NCBI GenBank assembly: GCA_938002255.1
Contig: CALLAL010000036.1
Span: forward strand, 38,893-102,892
Source: an uncultured bacterium
Lineage (GTDB): Bacteria; Desulfobacterota; BSN033; UBA1163
Length of the DNA: 64,000 bases
Direction: 5' to 3'
Below the pieces are notes generated by a model. The model made no database searches and was not told the origin of the DNA. It saw only the letters and a list, made by a program, of their open reading frames with translations. This document shows positions 10,140 through 19,642 of the stretch, piece by piece; within the stretch, counting starts at the first letter, position 1; the number at the start of each line of letters is the position of its first letter. Position numbers and translations under genes: made by a program.

Positions 10140-11222
10140 TTAAAAATCAAACCTTCCTTCCGGAGTGATGATACGAATCAAATCGTTATAAAAAGCGAAA
10201 AGCATCAATAAGATGATGAGAATCAGGCCTACCTGCTGAGCAATTTCCATTTTCCTTATGCTGATGGGCTTTCTTAGAATGGCTTCCAGGATCAGGAAGA
10301 TGAAATGTCCTCCATCCAAGATGGGGATGGGAAAGAGGTTGATGACTCCCAGGTTGATGCTTAGGATGGCTGTAAAGAGCACCAAACTCAGAAGACCCCT
10401 CTTAGCCTGTTCGCCGGCCATTTGAGCAATGAGGATAGGACCGCCTATGGTCTTGGCTGGAATCACTCTTTGGATGAGTTTGATAATGCCAACAATGGTT
10501 AATTTAATTCCTTGATAGGTCTGGACAAAACCGCTTCCAATCGCAACGAGAGGATTTACTTTTTCGATCAACACTTCTCCTGAATGGGTGATCCCGATCA
10601 CAAACGTTGAAACTTCTTCCCCAAAAAGGTTCTTCACCGTGGAAGGTTTTGGGAAGACTCTGAATTCAAGAATTTCCTCTGCCCGTTTCACTTTGAGATG
10701 TAATTCCTTTCCCTGGCTCCCACGAATGATTCGGGAAAGGTCTTCCCATGTTTTAAGGTCTTGCCCATTGATGGAGAGGATGAGATCTCCTTTTAGCAAC
10801 CCTGCCGATTCGGCAGGAAGACCTGGATTGACTTCTCCAACCTTTGGAGGAGAGTAGGGGATTCCAAAGAGGTTGGTTGTGGAGAAAAGGACGACGGCCA
10901 GAAAGAAATTGAAGAATGGACCTGCTGCAATAATCAAGGCTCGCTTCCAAACAGGTTGATGGGAGAAAGAGCGACTGAGATCTTCCTCTTTGACCCTCTC
11001 TTCTGGATTCTCTCCAATCAATTTTACAAAACCACCCAAGGGGACCATCGCGATCTGATAATTCGTTTCCCCGATCTTTCTTCCGAGGATTTTGGGCCCA
11101 AAGCCCAGGGAGAAGGTCAATACCCCCACTCCTAACCTCTTTGCCAGGAGAAAGTGTCCCAACTCATGGACGAAAACGAGAATGCCCAAAACAATAATGG
11201 TTGAGATAATTGTGGTCAACAC
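10140..11222 (-). CDS. rseP: RIP metalloprotease RseP (site-2 protease family)
   Basis: Intramembrane zinc protease that cleaves anti-sigma factors or signal-peptide remnants in the inner membrane. The zinc site HELGH is near residue 20 within the first TM segment. A PDZ domain follows (PAESAGLLKGDLILSINGQ), and the third zinc ligand lies in the conserved PIPILDGGHF. The protein is 360 residues. I place the start at GTG 11222, overlapping the dxr stop, with GAAGGG upstream; the longer in-frame extension lies inside dxr. Confidence 0.92.
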   Translation of the reverse strand: MLTTIISTIIVLGILVFVHELGHFLLAKRLGVGVLTFSLGFGPKILGRKIGETNYQIAMVPLGGFVKLIGENPEERVKEEDLSRSFSHQPVWKRALIIAAGPFFNFFLAVVLFSTTNLFGIPYSPPKVGEVNPGLPAESAGLLKGDLILSINGQDLKTWEDLSRIIRGSQGKELHLKVKRAEEILEFRVFPKPSTVKNLFGEEVSTFVIGITHSGEVLIEKVNPLVAIGSGFVQTYQGIKLTIVGIIKLIQRVIPAKTIGGPILIAQMAGEQAKRGLLSLVLFTAILSINLGVINLFPIPILDGGHFIFLILEAILRKPISIRKMEIAQQVGLILIILLMLFAFYNDLIRIITPEGRFDF

Positions 11223-12379
11223 AGTTTTTTCCCTTCTATCAGTAGTTTCGCTTTTTCTCTTGCCCACTGATCCGCTCTCAAGATGTCTTCGATCGTGCGG
11301 ACCGTTCTGATCTCATGTTCTTCCATTACCCTCTGGATGAGGAGAGGGATATCGGTGAATTTGATTGATCCTTCAAGAAAGCCATTGACCGCCACCTCAT
11401 TGGCTGCGTTCAGCACGGCTGGCAAGGTTTCTCCCATTTCCATGGATTGATAAGCCAGTCGAAGACACGGAAATTTTTCTGGATCGGGGATGGAAAAGGT
11501 AAGCGGTTCGATTTTGGAAAGATCAAGGGGGGCGAGGTTCAAGTGCATCCGTTCTGGAAACGACAGGGCATAGGAGATAGGAATTCTCATATCCGCAATT
11601 CCCATCTGGCCGATAATAGAGCCATCCACATACTCCACCATGGAATGGATGATACTTTGTGGATGGATTCGAACGATGATCTTTTCGACTGGGATATCAA
11701 AAAGCCAGTGAGCTTCAATGACCTCCAGCCCTTTGTTCATGAGTGATGCGGAGTCTATGGTGATCTTTTTTCCCATCTCCCAGTGAGGATGATTCAGAGC
11801 CTCTTGAACGGTCACCTGATGGAGTTTAGAGACTGGCAGATTGAGGAAGGGGCCACCCGAAGCGGTCAGGATGAGACGACGGATGTCTTTCTTTCGATGG
11901 CCGATCAAGGACTGGAAGATGGCACTGTGCTCACTGTCAATGGGCAGGATTTGGGCTCCCGACTTCCCTGCCTCCTCCATCACAATCTTGCCTGCCATGA
12001 CCAGAGGTTCCTTATTCGCTAACGCAACGGTTTTACCTGTTTTGATGGCAGAAAGGGTTGGAATGAGTCCCACAGCCCCAACAATGGCTGAAACGACCAG
12101 AGTTACATCGGGATGAGTTGCTACCCGAATCAGACCTTCAACGCCATAAACGACTTCCACATCCACACCGGAAAGTCCTTTCTGAAGTTCTCCGGCCACT
12201 TCTCGATTGAGAACCGAGACCAGTTTGGGCTGGAATTGGAGGATCTGTGTTTTCAGCAGATGGATGTTGAGACCCGCTGACAGGCTGATCACTTTGAACT
12301 GTTCAGGAAATTGACGGACAATATCAAGGGTGCTGGCCCCGATGGAGCCTGTAGATCCAAGGATGGCGAGAGACTTCAT
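11216..12379 (-). CDS. dxr: 1-deoxy-D-xylulose 5-phosphate reductoisomerase
   Basis: Second step of the MEP isoprenoid pathway (DXP to MEP, NADPH-dependent). The protein is 387 residues. It has the NADPH site LGSTGSIGASTLDIV at the N-terminus, ALANKEPLVMAG, and metal ligands in LPIDSEHSAIFQ. The flexible-loop region is ASGGPFLNLP, and a conserved tail opens with HWEMGKKITIDSASLMNKG. It overlaps cdsA by 4 bp (ATGA) and rseP by 7 bp, so the three are translationally coupled. Confidence 0.97.
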   Translation of the reverse strand: MKSLAILGSTGSIGASTLDIVRQFPEQFKVISLSAGLNIHLLKTQILQFQPKLVSVLNREVAGELQKGLSGVDVEVVYGVEGLIRVATHPDVTLVVSAIVGAVGLIPTLSAIKTGKTVALANKEPLVMAGKIVMEEAGKSGAQILPIDSEHSAIFQSLIGHRKKDIRRLILTASGGPFLNLPVSKLHQVTVQEALNHPHWEMGKKITIDSASLMNKGLEVIEAHWLFDIPVEKIIVRIHPQSIIHSMVEYVDGSIIGQMGIADMRIPISYALSFPERMHLNLAPLDLSKIEPLTFSIPDPEKFPCLRLAYQSMEMGETLPAVLNAANEVAVNGFLEGSIKFTDIPLLIQRVMEEHEIRTVRTIEDILRADQWAREKAKLLIEGKKLC

Positions 12380-13194
12380 GAAATCTCCTTTGAAAGGAAC
12401 GGGAGCAGATAATAGAGGAAAGGAGCTGCAAAAAGGAAGCTATCGATTCGATCAAGGATTCCTCCGTGCCCCGGAAGCAAGCCCCCTGAATCTTTCACTT
12501 GAGCGCTTCGCTTAAGCATCGATTCAGTGAAATCTCCCAATTGACCCAGAATGCCTATCCCTCCAGTTACCAGAAGACAGGTACTTTTATCCAAAGAGGG
12601 GAGAAACAAAGACGCAAAGACCAGTCCAATGGCAACCGAACCAATGATGGCACCCAGGAGCCCCTCATAGGTTTTGTTGGGACTGATTTTCGGATAAAGC
12701 TTATGTTTGCCAAAGAGTGTGCCGCTGAAGAGCGCGATGATATCCCCTGCCCAGACTGTAAAAATTAAGAAAAGAACCCACTCCCTTCCCTCCACCTGAT
12801 TGCGGATGAGGATGATATGGGAGAGGAGAAAGGCTACGTAAAAAATGCCAAAGAAGGTAATGCTTAAGTTGGCGATGGCTTTTATGAGATGATTGGAGAT
12901 GATCATAAAGAGGGTAGCCAGAGTAAGTAAGATGAGGACAAGGACAGGTGGGAGGAGGTCCGGCTCTCCATATCCAATGGCTACGGCGAGGATCAATCCA
13001 AAACCCATACCGATGGTGCGCTCGGTCCAACCCGCTTGAGGAAGGGCAAGATGATAGAATTCTTTCAATCCGAGGAGGATGGTGATCAGAACCATGAAGA
13101 TGAGAAAAAGAGGGTGGCCCAGGGCGATGAGAAGGACAAGCGGGGGGATCATGATCAGTGCTGTCCAAATCTTTTTCTTTTCAATTTTAGCCAT
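12376..13194 (-). CDS. cdsA: Phosphatidate cytidylyltransferase
   Basis: Makes CDP-diacylglycerol from phosphatidic acid and CTP at the membrane, the precursor used by PssA (4205-4984). The protein is 272 residues with seven or so hydrophobic segments. The CDS signature is near the C-terminus (SMLKRSAQVKDSGGLLPGHG, then GILDRIDS). SPNKTYEGLLGA is also conserved. The ATG is preceded by GAAGGG. Confidence 0.95.
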   Translation of the reverse strand: MAKIEKKKIWTALIMIPPLVLLIALGHPLFLIFMVLITILLGLKEFYHLALPQAGWTERTIGMGFGLILAVAIGYGEPDLLPPVLVLILLTLATLFMIISNHLIKAIANLSITFFGIFYVAFLLSHIILIRNQVEGREWVLFLIFTVWAGDIIALFSGTLFGKHKLYPKISPNKTYEGLLGAIIGSVAIGLVFASLFLPSLDKSTCLLVTGGIGILGQLGDFTESMLKRSAQVKDSGGLLPGHGGILDRIDSFLFAAPFLYYLLPFLSKEIS

Positions 13195-13268
13195 TATCCC
13201 TTCCGTCGCTCGGAGTTTGGTGATTTAAATTCCTAAGGATTTTTACACCGACCTAAGAACTCAAAACT

Positions 13269-14012
13269 CTATGTTCCGATCCCATTGATCTGTTCACTCG
13301 TCCGACCAAATCTTCTTTCCCTCAATTGATAATCCGCAATCGCTTTAAGCAATTCCTTGCGATTAAAATCTGGCCAGAGGGTTTGGGTCAGGTAAAGTTC
13401 CGTATAGGCAATCTGATAGAGAAGGAAGTTGGAAATCCGGGATTCCCCGCTTGTCCTGATGAGCAGGTCAGGATCGGGCAGGTTCCCTGTCCAAAGATAT
13501 TTCTGGAAAGAGGATAAGTCAATCTCTTCTTCTCTCAGTTTTCCCTCTTTCAAATCAGAAATAATTCCTCGAACCGCGTGGAGAATTTCTGAACGGCCTC
13601 CATAACTTAACGCCAGATTGAGAATCATCCCATCACAGTTTTCTGTCTTTTCCATCGTCTCCCTGAGTGTGGTCAGAACATCTTGAGGAAGGTCTTCAAG
13701 CCTGCCGATTGCAGAGAGCCGAATGTTGTTTTTGACCATTTCCTCGCCTTCCTTGACCAAATATTCCTTCAGCAACCCCATTAGAGCAGAGACCTCTTCT
13801 TGAGGCCTCTGCCAATTCTCTATGGAAAAGGCGTAAAGAGTTAAGACCTTTATCCCCAGTTCGCGGCAAGCGGTCACCACCTCTCGAACCGCATCCACGC
13901 CTTTGATGTGGCCACGTATCCGATTTAACTTTTTCTTCTTTGCCCATCGTCCGTTTCCATCCATAATAATGGCAATGTGACGAGGAAGTTTCTCTTGATC
14001 AATTTCTTCCAT
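13269..14012 (-). CDS. uppS: Isoprenyl transferase (undecaprenyl diphosphate synthase)
   Basis: Cis-prenyltransferase that builds the C55 lipid carrier for cell-wall synthesis. The protein is 247 residues. The catalytic Asp lies in IAIIMDGNGRWAKKK near residue 17. Other family blocks are YAFSIENWQRP, NLALSYGGRSEI and DLLIRTSGESRISNFLLYQ. It closes the translation-to-envelope block and is followed by cdsA 74 bp downstream. Confidence 0.96.
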   Translation of the reverse strand: MEEIDQEKLPRHIAIIMDGNGRWAKKKKLNRIRGHIKGVDAVREVVTACRELGIKVLTLYAFSIENWQRPQEEVSALMGLLKEYLVKEGEEMVKNNIRLSAIGRLEDLPQDVLTTLRETMEKTENCDGMILNLALSYGGRSEILHAVRGIISDLKEGKLREEEIDLSSFQKYLWTGNLPDPDLLIRTSGESRISNFLLYQIAYTELYLTQTLWPDFNRKELLKAIADYQLRERRFGRTSEQINGIGT

Positions 14013-14142
14013 AGGCTGCAGGGTTTTAAATTTGCTCGATTATGTCAGAGAATTGTTTGATCTATTGGTTTAAAGTTACCATATCGAGGGGGGATTTTCA
14101 ATTCAAGGAGGAACAAAGGGTAAGGCCTTTGAATGTGGGATC

Positions 14143-14172
14143 GGGAGAAGGGAAGTCTCCTTTCCCCCTCCC
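14143..14172. other. Imperfect G/C-rich stem-loop between ferredoxin and uppS
   Basis: The sequence pairs GGGAG with CTCCC and GGGAA with TTCCC around a small loop, directly after the ferredoxin stop. There is no T run, so it is not a clear terminator. It could be a processing or pausing site separating the rpsB-frr part from uppS onward. Confidence 0.3.
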
Positions 14173-14175
14173 GTA

Positions 14176-14343
14176 TCATTTCTCGACGATTGCCTCAACA
14201 GGGCAAACCTCTACACAACTTCCGCATTCCGTGCATTTTTCTTCGTTAATCGTATAGGGTTCTCCCTCTTCAATTGCCTCTGCCGGACATTCCTCTGCAC
14301 AAGTCCCACAAGCCACACATTCCTCAGTGATTACATAGGCCAC
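14176..14343 (-). CDS. 2[4Fe-4S] ferredoxin, clostridial type
   Basis: A 55-residue low-potential electron carrier with two complete cluster motifs, CVACGTCAEECP and CTECGSCVEVCP, the classic small anaerobe ferredoxin. The open frame extends to 14421 but overlaps frr. GTG 14343 has a GGGGGTG ribosome site 7 bases upstream and gives the canonical MAYVITEEC start. Placement in the translation block just after frr is unusual, and the redox partner is not evident. Confidence 0.92.
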   Translation of the reverse strand: MAYVITEECVACGTCAEECPAEAIEEGEPYTINEEKCTECGSCVEVCPVEAIVEK

Positions 14344-14362
14344 GCTGTTCACCCCCTTTTCT

Positions 14363-14920
14363 TTATATTTCAAGAATCTCCTTTTCTTTTGCGGAAAGAG
14401 CGGAATCCACTTTCTCGACAAATTTATCTGTAGAGGTTTGAATCTTATCCATCCACTGATGGAGCTGGTCCTGAGAAAGTTTTTTATTCTTCTCTAATTG
14501 TTTCAGTTGATCGTTTGCCTCTCTCCGGATATTCCGGAGGGCCACCTTGGCGGTCTCCCCCATCTTTTTCACCACTTTAACCAGTTCTTTTCGTCGCTCT
14601 TCGGTCAACCTGGGGATATTGATCCGAATGGTTTTTCCATCATTCATGGGTGTCAATCCAAGTTCGGATTTCAGGATCGCCTTTTCAATCTCTCCTAAAA
14701 TAGAAGAATCCCAAGGCTGGATCGTGATGAGCCTGGGTTCTGGAACGGCGAGCGTTGCAACTTGGTTGAGAGGGGTTGGGGTTCCATAATAATCGACCCG
14801 AATATCGTCCAGAAGGGCGAGGGACGCCCTGCCCGTTCGGACCTTGTTAAGATCTGCCTTCAGGGTAATGATCGTCTTTTCCATCTTTGAATTGGCTTCC
14901 GTATAAATCTTCTCTTCCAT
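14363..14920 (-). CDS. frr: Ribosome recycling factor
   Basis: Splits post-termination ribosomes together with EF-G. The 185 residues match the family exactly. Blocks include [52 protein letters not shown] and [15 protein letters not shown]. It starts 3 bp after the pyrH stop, in the order rpsB-tsf-pyrH-frr. Confidence 0.97.
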   Translation of the reverse strand: MEEKIYTEANSKMEKTIITLKADLNKVRTGRASLALLDDIRVDYYGTPTPLNQVATLAVPEPRLITIQPWDSSILGEIEKAILKSELGLTPMNDGKTIRINIPRLTEERRKELVKVVKKMGETAKVALRNIRREANDQLKQLEKNKKLSQDQLHQWMDKIQTSTDKFVEKVDSALSAKEKEILEI

Positions 14921-14923
14921 CGC

Positions 14924-15640
14924 TCAACCCCTGACTTTTGTTCCCACCTTCTCGCCCAAGGCAACCCGTCGAATGTTTCCTTTCTTTTTTAGGTTAAAGA
15001 CAATGATGGGGATTCCATGATCCATACAGAGAGAAATGGCGGTTGCATCCATCACCTTGAGCTGTTTTTTTAGAACGTCCAGATAGGTCAGTTCATCATA
15101 TTTCCTTGCCCGTCGATTCATCATCGGGTCGGTATCATAGATTCCATCCACTTTTGTTGCTTTTAAAATGACTTCAGCTCCAATTTCCATGGCCCGAAGG
15201 GACGCCGTGGTATCCGTGGTAAAAAAGGGGTTTCCTGTTCCTCCGGCAAAGATGACCACTCTGCCCTTTTCAAGATGGCGCATGGCTCTTCGGCGAATAA
15301 AGGGCTCAGCCAGTTCTTTCATTTCGATGGCTGTCTGAAGGCGAGTCTGTACTCCCTGTTTCTCGAGGGCATCCTGAAGGGCGATGCCATTAATAATGGT
15401 GGCTAACATCCCCATATGGTCTGCCGATACCCGGTCCATCCCTTTGGAGCTGGGGGCAACCCCTCTGAAAATATTTCCCCCTCCAATTACGATGGCGATC
15501 TCAACACCAAGAGATCTCACTTCACGAATCTCTCCTGCAATTTGCCGAATGACCGCAGGGTCGATTCCGAATTCCCCTTCTCCCGTCAACACCTCTCCAC
15601 TAATTTTCAAGAGAATTCGTTTGTAGGGGAGTTGTCTCAT
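14924..15640 (-). CDS. pyrH: UMP kinase
   Basis: Phosphorylates UMP to UDP (bacterial hexameric amino-acid-kinase fold). The protein is 238 residues. Motifs are [39 protein letters not shown] (nucleotide site) and [13 protein letters not shown] chose ATG 15640; the open frame runs on into tsf, but the family begins at the [12 protein letters not shown] segment. The ribosome site is weak, so coupling to tsf is likely. Confidence 0.95.
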   Translation of the reverse strand: MRQLPYKRILLKISGEVLTGEGEFGIDPAVIRQIAGEIREVRSLGVEIAIVIGGGNIFRGVAPSSKGMDRVSADHMGMLATIINGIALQDALEKQGVQTRLQTAIEMKELAEPFIRRRAMRHLEKGRVVIFAGGTGNPFFTTDTTASLRAMEIGAEVILKATKVDGIYDTDPMMNRRARKYDELTYLDVLKKQLKVMDATAISLCMDHGIPIIVFNLKKKGNIRRVALGEKVGTKVRG

Positions 15641-15656
15641 GGGCAGTAGAAATGGT

Positions 15657-16268
15657 CTATGATTGGGAGGATAATCCTTCCCCCAACTGAAACCGAGCAA
15701 AGCGTCGGATAGCGATGTTCTCTCCAAGTTTGCCGATCATCCCATCAAGAACTTCTTTCACCGTCAGATCTGAGTCCCGGATATAGGTCTGTTCGAGAAG
15801 GCAAGTCTCTGAGTAGAATCTCTCCAGTTTTCCTTCTACGATTTTATCGATGACCTTTTCCGGTTTTCCTGACTCAAGCGCTTGGGTGCGGTAGATCTCC
15901 CGCTCTTTTTCCAGCACATGGGAAGGAACGTCTTCCCTTCGGATGAATTGGGGGTTGGCTGCGGCAATATGCATCGCCATATTTTTCACAAAATTCTGAA
16001 ATTCTTCGGTTTTTGCAACAAAATCGGTCTCACAGTTGATTTCGACAAGAACCCCGATCTTTCCCCCCGCATGGATATAAGAGGCGATCAACCCTTCGGT
16101 GGCAATCCGGCCTGCCTTTTTGGCAGCCGTGGCCAGGCCTTTTTTTCTCAGATATTCAATGGCACCTTCCATATTCCCTTTAGATTCCTGAAGGGCAGCT
16201 TTACAATCGACAATTCCTGCTCCTGTCCTCTGCCTTAAATCCTTGACAAGCTCAATTGAAATTTCCAT
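15657..16268 (-). CDS. tsf: Elongation factor Ts (short form)
   Basis: Nucleotide exchange factor for EF-Tu. At 203 residues it is the short Thermus-like version, not the 283-residue E. coli form. It begins with a UBA-like domain ([20 protein letters not shown]), then [17 protein letters not shown] and the conserved [16 protein letters not shown]. It sits 6 bp after rpsB. Confidence 0.96.
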   Translation of the reverse strand: MEISIELVKDLRQRTGAGIVDCKAALQESKGNMEGAIEYLRKKGLATAAKKAGRIATEGLIASYIHAGGKIGVLVEINCETDFVAKTEEFQNFVKNMAMHIAAANPQFIRREDVPSHVLEKEREIYRTQALESGKPEKVIDKIVEGKLERFYSETCLLEQTYIRDSDLTVKEVLDGMIGKLGENIAIRRFARFQLGEGLSSQS

Positions 16269-16274
16269 GAGAAC

Positions 16275-17069
16275 TCATTCCTCCTCATCTTCCATGCTTT
16301 CTTCCACTTCGATCTCTTTCGAGGCTTCAACTTCAGGGACCAACTCTTTTTCCTCTTTGGCTCCTTCAAGCTGAAGTTGTTTTTCGTAAAGCTGCTTTCC
16401 CTCGATCACCGCATCGGCGATCTTTGTGGTAAAGAGCTGGATGGCTCGGATGGCATCATCATTGCCGGGGATAACATAATCCACATCATCAGGGTCACAG
16501 TTGGTGTCCACGATTCCCACGGAGGGAATACCAATTTTCCGGGCTTCCCGAGTGGCGATCTTCTCTTTCTTCGGATCGATCACAAAGAGAGCTCCAGGCA
16601 GACGATTCATATTTTTGATGCCCCCCAGCGATCGTTCCAGCTTTGCTCTCTCCTTCTCCATCTCGAGAATCTCTTTTTTGGGGAGAAGCTGATAAATCTC
16701 TTGGTTCTTCATGGCTTCGAGTTGATTGAACCGGTCGATCGATCGCTTAATGGTCTGGAAATTGGTCAGCATCCCTCCTAACCACCGATGGTTCACGTAG
16801 AACATTCCACAACGGGTGGCCTGTTCCGCAATGGTTTCCTGGGCCTGTTTTTTCGTTCCAACAAAAAGGATGTATTCCCCTTTCGACGCCACATCGCGAA
16901 TAAACTGGTAAGCCTCTTTAAAAAGTTGAACGGTCTTCTGGAGGTCAATGATATAGATTCCATTCCTTGCTCCAAAAATGTATGGTTTCATTTTCGGGTC
17001 CCAACGTTTGGTTTCGTGGCCGAAATGGACCCCAGCCTCCAGTAGTTCTTTCATGGTTACCGTTGACAT
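16275..17069 (-). CDS. rpsB: 30S ribosomal protein S2
   Basis: A small-subunit ribosomal protein of 264 residues. Signatures are [20 protein letters not shown] near the N-terminus, [13 protein letters not shown] near residue 93 and [20 protein letters not shown]. An acidic C-terminal tail of about 35 residues follows. It is the first gene of the rpsB-tsf-pyrH-frr block, with GGAGGGTTAA before the ATG. Confidence 0.97.
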   Translation of the reverse strand: MSTVTMKELLEAGVHFGHETKRWDPKMKPYIFGARNGIYIIDLQKTVQLFKEAYQFIRDVASKGEYILFVGTKKQAQETIAEQATRCGMFYVNHRWLGGMLTNFQTIKRSIDRFNQLEAMKNQEIYQLLPKKEILEMEKERAKLERSLGGIKNMNRLPGALFVIDPKKEKIATREARKIGIPSVGIVDTNCDPDDVDYVIPGNDDAIRAIQLFTTKIADAVIEGKQLYEKQLQLEGAKEEKELVPEVEASKEIEVEESMEDEEE

Positions 17070-17316
17070 TTAACCCTCCGTTTCTTTTCCATCTAACCTC
17101 CTGTTTTCAAAATTAGTCAAATAGAATTTTTGTTAACATATGAGCCCCCTTTTTGCAAGTGAAAAATATTCCCAAAACCCCCTTTCTTGTATCTTTTCTT
17201 GTAGGATGTTGATCAAATACCAAAAAAAACCTTCTATCTATTTGATTAAATTATCGAATCATAGAATTTTATCTCCAGGATATAAAATGAAATGGAGATT
17301 AATTTTTTAGCGGGAT
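17070..17316. promoter_or_regulatory. Divergent AT-rich control region between rpsB and the HD gene
   Basis: The interval is AT-rich with no ORF. It must hold the promoter of the rpsB block (minus) and probably that of the HD gene (plus). I cannot pick a clear -35/-10 pair for rpsB. A TTGCAA on the minus strand about 80 bp before the start codon is the best guess. No known S2-binding leader structure was recognised. Confidence 0.3.
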
Positions 17317-17330
17317 TTGATCTAAGTCAA
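17317..17330 (+). promoter_or_regulatory. FNR/CRP-family operator-like palindrome
   Basis: TTGAT-CTAA-GTCAA differs from the FNR consensus TTGATnnnnATCAA at one position. It is centred 58 bp before the HD gene start, a plausible activator position. This suggests redox or NO-responsive control by an FNR-type regulator. It rests on sequence match only. Confidence 0.4.
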
Positions 17331-17381
17331 TGAAGAAAGGATAATGTGATGTTATGGTTGAATTGAAAGGAGGAAATGTAT

Positions 17382-18131
17382 ATGAAATGTCCTGGACAAG
17401 ATTCAAGATTTTGGAAGCCGGATGATGTCTTTGAGGTCCAATGCCTCCAATGTGGCTGGAAGGTCGAATTTTTTAAAGATGACGTCAAGAGAAAGTGTCG
17501 GTGTGGGCAGGAGATCGTCAATCCACGGTTAGATTTTGGTTGTGCTCAATGGTGTGAGTATGGAGAACAGTGTATCGGGGTGATCCCGAAAGAGCTGGAG
17601 GATTTGAAGAAAGAGCTGGAAAAGGGCCGGTTTAAAGAGAAATTCTCACAGGCAATGAAAAGATATTTTGAGAAAGATTTAAGCCGGGTTCAGCATGCCC
17701 AGAGAGTTGCTCGTTTTGCTGAAGAGATAGCCAAGGAAGAGGGGGGAAATCCTCTGGTTGTTCTTGGCAGTGCTTATTTACATGAGATTGGTGTATATGA
17801 GGCAGAGAAAAAATATGGGAATTCCTCCAGTGAATATCAGGAAAAAGAGGCTCCTTCTCTCGCTAAAGACCTCTTAAGTCGAATCGGTCTTAAACCTGAA
17901 TTGATCCAGGAGATCTGTGACATTATTGGCCACCATCGCCATCCCAGAGAGGAAGAGACGTTAAATTTCCAAATCCTTTATGAAGCAGAGTGGCTGGCCA
18001 ATATCGAAGAAGAAGGAATTGCCAAAGATCGAGAAAAATTGGAATCCTTAATCCCTAAAGTTTTTCAGACGTCAACCGGCAAAAGACTGGCTGAAGATCT
18101 TTACTTAAACAAACTGATGGCGAGTGCTTAA
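17382..18131 (+). CDS. Cysteine-rich HD-domain protein
   Basis: A 249-residue protein with two parts. Residues 1-65 carry many cysteines in zinc-ribbon or Fe-S-like spacing (CLQCGW, KCRCGQ, then a CxxxCxxxxxC arrangement in FGCAQWCEYGEQC). Residues 85-230 form an HD domain (VQHAQRVARFAEEI, then YLHEIGVYEAEKKYG, then IIGHHRHP). The canonical HD pair reads HE, and YEAEW replaces the usual C-terminal Asp. ATG 17382 sits 8 bases after AGGAGG. It is probably a metal-dependent phosphohydrolase or a sensor; the substrate is unknown. Confidence 0.75.
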   Translation: MKCPGQDSRFWKPDDVFEVQCLQCGWKVEFFKDDVKRKCRCGQEIVNPRLDFGCAQWCEYGEQCIGVIPKELEDLKKELEKGRFKEKFSQAMKRYFEKDLSRVQHAQRVARFAEEIAKEEGGNPLVVLGSAYLHEIGVYEAEKKYGNSSSEYQEKEAPSLAKDLLSRIGLKPELIQEICDIIGHHRHPREEETLNFQILYEAEWLANIEEEGIAKDREKLESLIPKVFQTSTGKRLAEDLYLNKLMASA

Positions 18132-18140
18132 AAGCATTTT

Positions 18141-18953
18141 TTAAATGGACGATGGGGATAAGAGTGTTTTTAGAGTAAGCCCATTTTTAATGGCGAAGCC
18201 ATAGGCGTCGTTGTTAAAGAAGATAAAGACGTCTTTTCCTTTTCTTTTCCAGCCTTTGATTCGATTAGCCCAATCTTTTAGCTCTTTTTCCGAATAGTTC
18301 GAGCCATAGAGGCGTTCCCCTCCATGGAGGCGGAGATAAACGAAACCAGCTGTCACCCGATCAACAAAAGGAAGTCCAGACCCATGGGCGAGGCAGAGAC
18401 TAAACTGGAATTCTTCAAGGATTCTGAAACATTCCTGGGTTAACCAGGATTCATCCCTGAATTCGAAAGCGTGGCGGAGAGATTTTGAACGGGGAAGAGT
18501 GGATAGAAGCACACAGAATTGTTCGAGACGTTCTTTATCAAAGGGAAATTGAGGTGGCAATTGCCATAATAAGGCTCCCATCTTTCCCTTCAGGGGAGAA
18601 GCGTTATCAAGAAGAAGGGAAAGAGGTTCCCTACAATCTTTTAACCGTTTGATATGGGTGATGAATCGGCTCCCTTTCATGGCAAAGGTGAAATGTTTGG
18701 GGGTTCGTTTATACCATCCTTCAAAGATCTCTTTCTTCGGGAGACGATAGAAAGTGACATTGAGTTCTACGGTGTCAAAGTGCTGGGCGTAGAATTCAAG
18801 CCATTTTTTCTGAGGAAGGTCGTTAGGATAGAAAACCCCATTCCACCAATGGGGGTAATTGTATCCGCTGGTGCCGATATAAATTGCAGATTTCAAATCG
18901 TGGTCGGTACGACCACCTGTACCGTGGCGGATTGCGGGATTTGAAGTATCCAT
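18141..18953 (-). CDS. DUF72 domain protein (TIM-barrel)
   Basis: A 270-residue DUF72/YecE-like protein, function unknown. Family blocks are IGTSGYNYPHWWNGVFYP, FDTVELNVTFYRLP, GALLWQLPPQFPFD and VYLRLHGGERLYGSNYS. The ATG directly follows the rhomboid stop (TAA-ATG). About 20 residues before the conserved IYIGTSG are not family-typical, and their DNA holds a small palindrome (18900-18916). It is the last gene of the rhomboid/kinase run. Confidence 0.85.
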   Translation of the reverse strand: MDTSNPAIRHGTGGRTDHDLKSAIYIGTSGYNYPHWWNGVFYPNDLPQKKWLEFYAQHFDTVELNVTFYRLPKKEIFEGWYKRTPKHFTFAMKGSRFITHIKRLKDCREPLSLLLDNASPLKGKMGALLWQLPPQFPFDKERLEQFCVLLSTLPRSKSLRHAFEFRDESWLTQECFRILEEFQFSLCLAHGSGLPFVDRVTAGFVYLRLHGGERLYGSNYSEKELKDWANRIKGWKRKGKDVFIFFNNDAYGFAIKNGLTLKTLLSPSSI

Positions 18954-19619
18954 TTAATGATAGTAATTTCGATTACCAGGGTTTTTCCGGGACCACTTCC
19001 TTTTGTAGTATTCCCTCCGAATCTTCTGGCGAACATGAGGATAGGTCATATAGATAAGCCCGAAAACCAGTCCACCGAGATGAGTCAGGTGGGCAATGCC
19101 TCCCCCAGTCCCTTCCATAGAGGCAAAAAGTTCAATCACGCCGAAGAGGATCACCATATATTTAGCGGGAATGGGAAAAAGGAAATAGAGGAAGATGGGG
19201 CGATTCGGATAGAGCCAGCCAAAAGCTAACAGAATTCCATAGATGGCGCCCGAAGCACCGATCACAGGAATCATTTGATTGGGGCTGAACAGGACGGTGC
19301 ACAATCCGGCTCCAATTCCACAGAAAAAGAAATAGAATAAGAACTTTTTTGATCCCCAATCGTTCTCTAACGCTCCTCCAAACATCCATAGGGCGAGGAG
19401 ATTAAAGAGGAGGTGAGTGATGCCTCCGTGGAGGAAGAGATAGGTGAAGAGTTGCCATAGAAAAAATTTCTTCCAGACCATGATCGGAACAAGGCCCAGA
19501 TAGAAATTCATTCGGTAACTGACGACCATCTGCAAAAGGAAGACAATCCCCATCAGGATCATCAACTTTTTAATGGTCGGTGGAAATCCATATCCGAACT
19601 GAACTCGATAATAAGTCAT
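18954..19619 (-). CDS. Rhomboid family intramembrane serine protease
   Basis: A membrane protease of 221 residues with about six TM segments. The catalytic Ser is in IGASGAIYGILLAFGW and the catalytic His in HLTHLGGLVFGLIY. The conserved LLFNLLALWMFGGALEND is also present. It lies 23 bp after the response regulator. Co-transcription with an envelope-stress system would fit membrane quality control, but the substrate is unknown. Confidence 0.9.
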   Translation of the reverse strand: MTYYRVQFGYGFPPTIKKLMILMGIVFLLQMVVSYRMNFYLGLVPIMVWKKFFLWQLFTYLFLHGGITHLLFNLLALWMFGGALENDWGSKKFLFYFFFCGIGAGLCTVLFSPNQMIPVIGASGAIYGILLAFGWLYPNRPIFLYFLFPIPAKYMVILFGVIELFASMEGTGGGIAHLTHLGGLVFGLIYMTYPHVRQKIRREYYKRKWSRKNPGNRNYYH

Positions 19620-19642
19620 TTCAAATCCCCGAACTCCGAACT

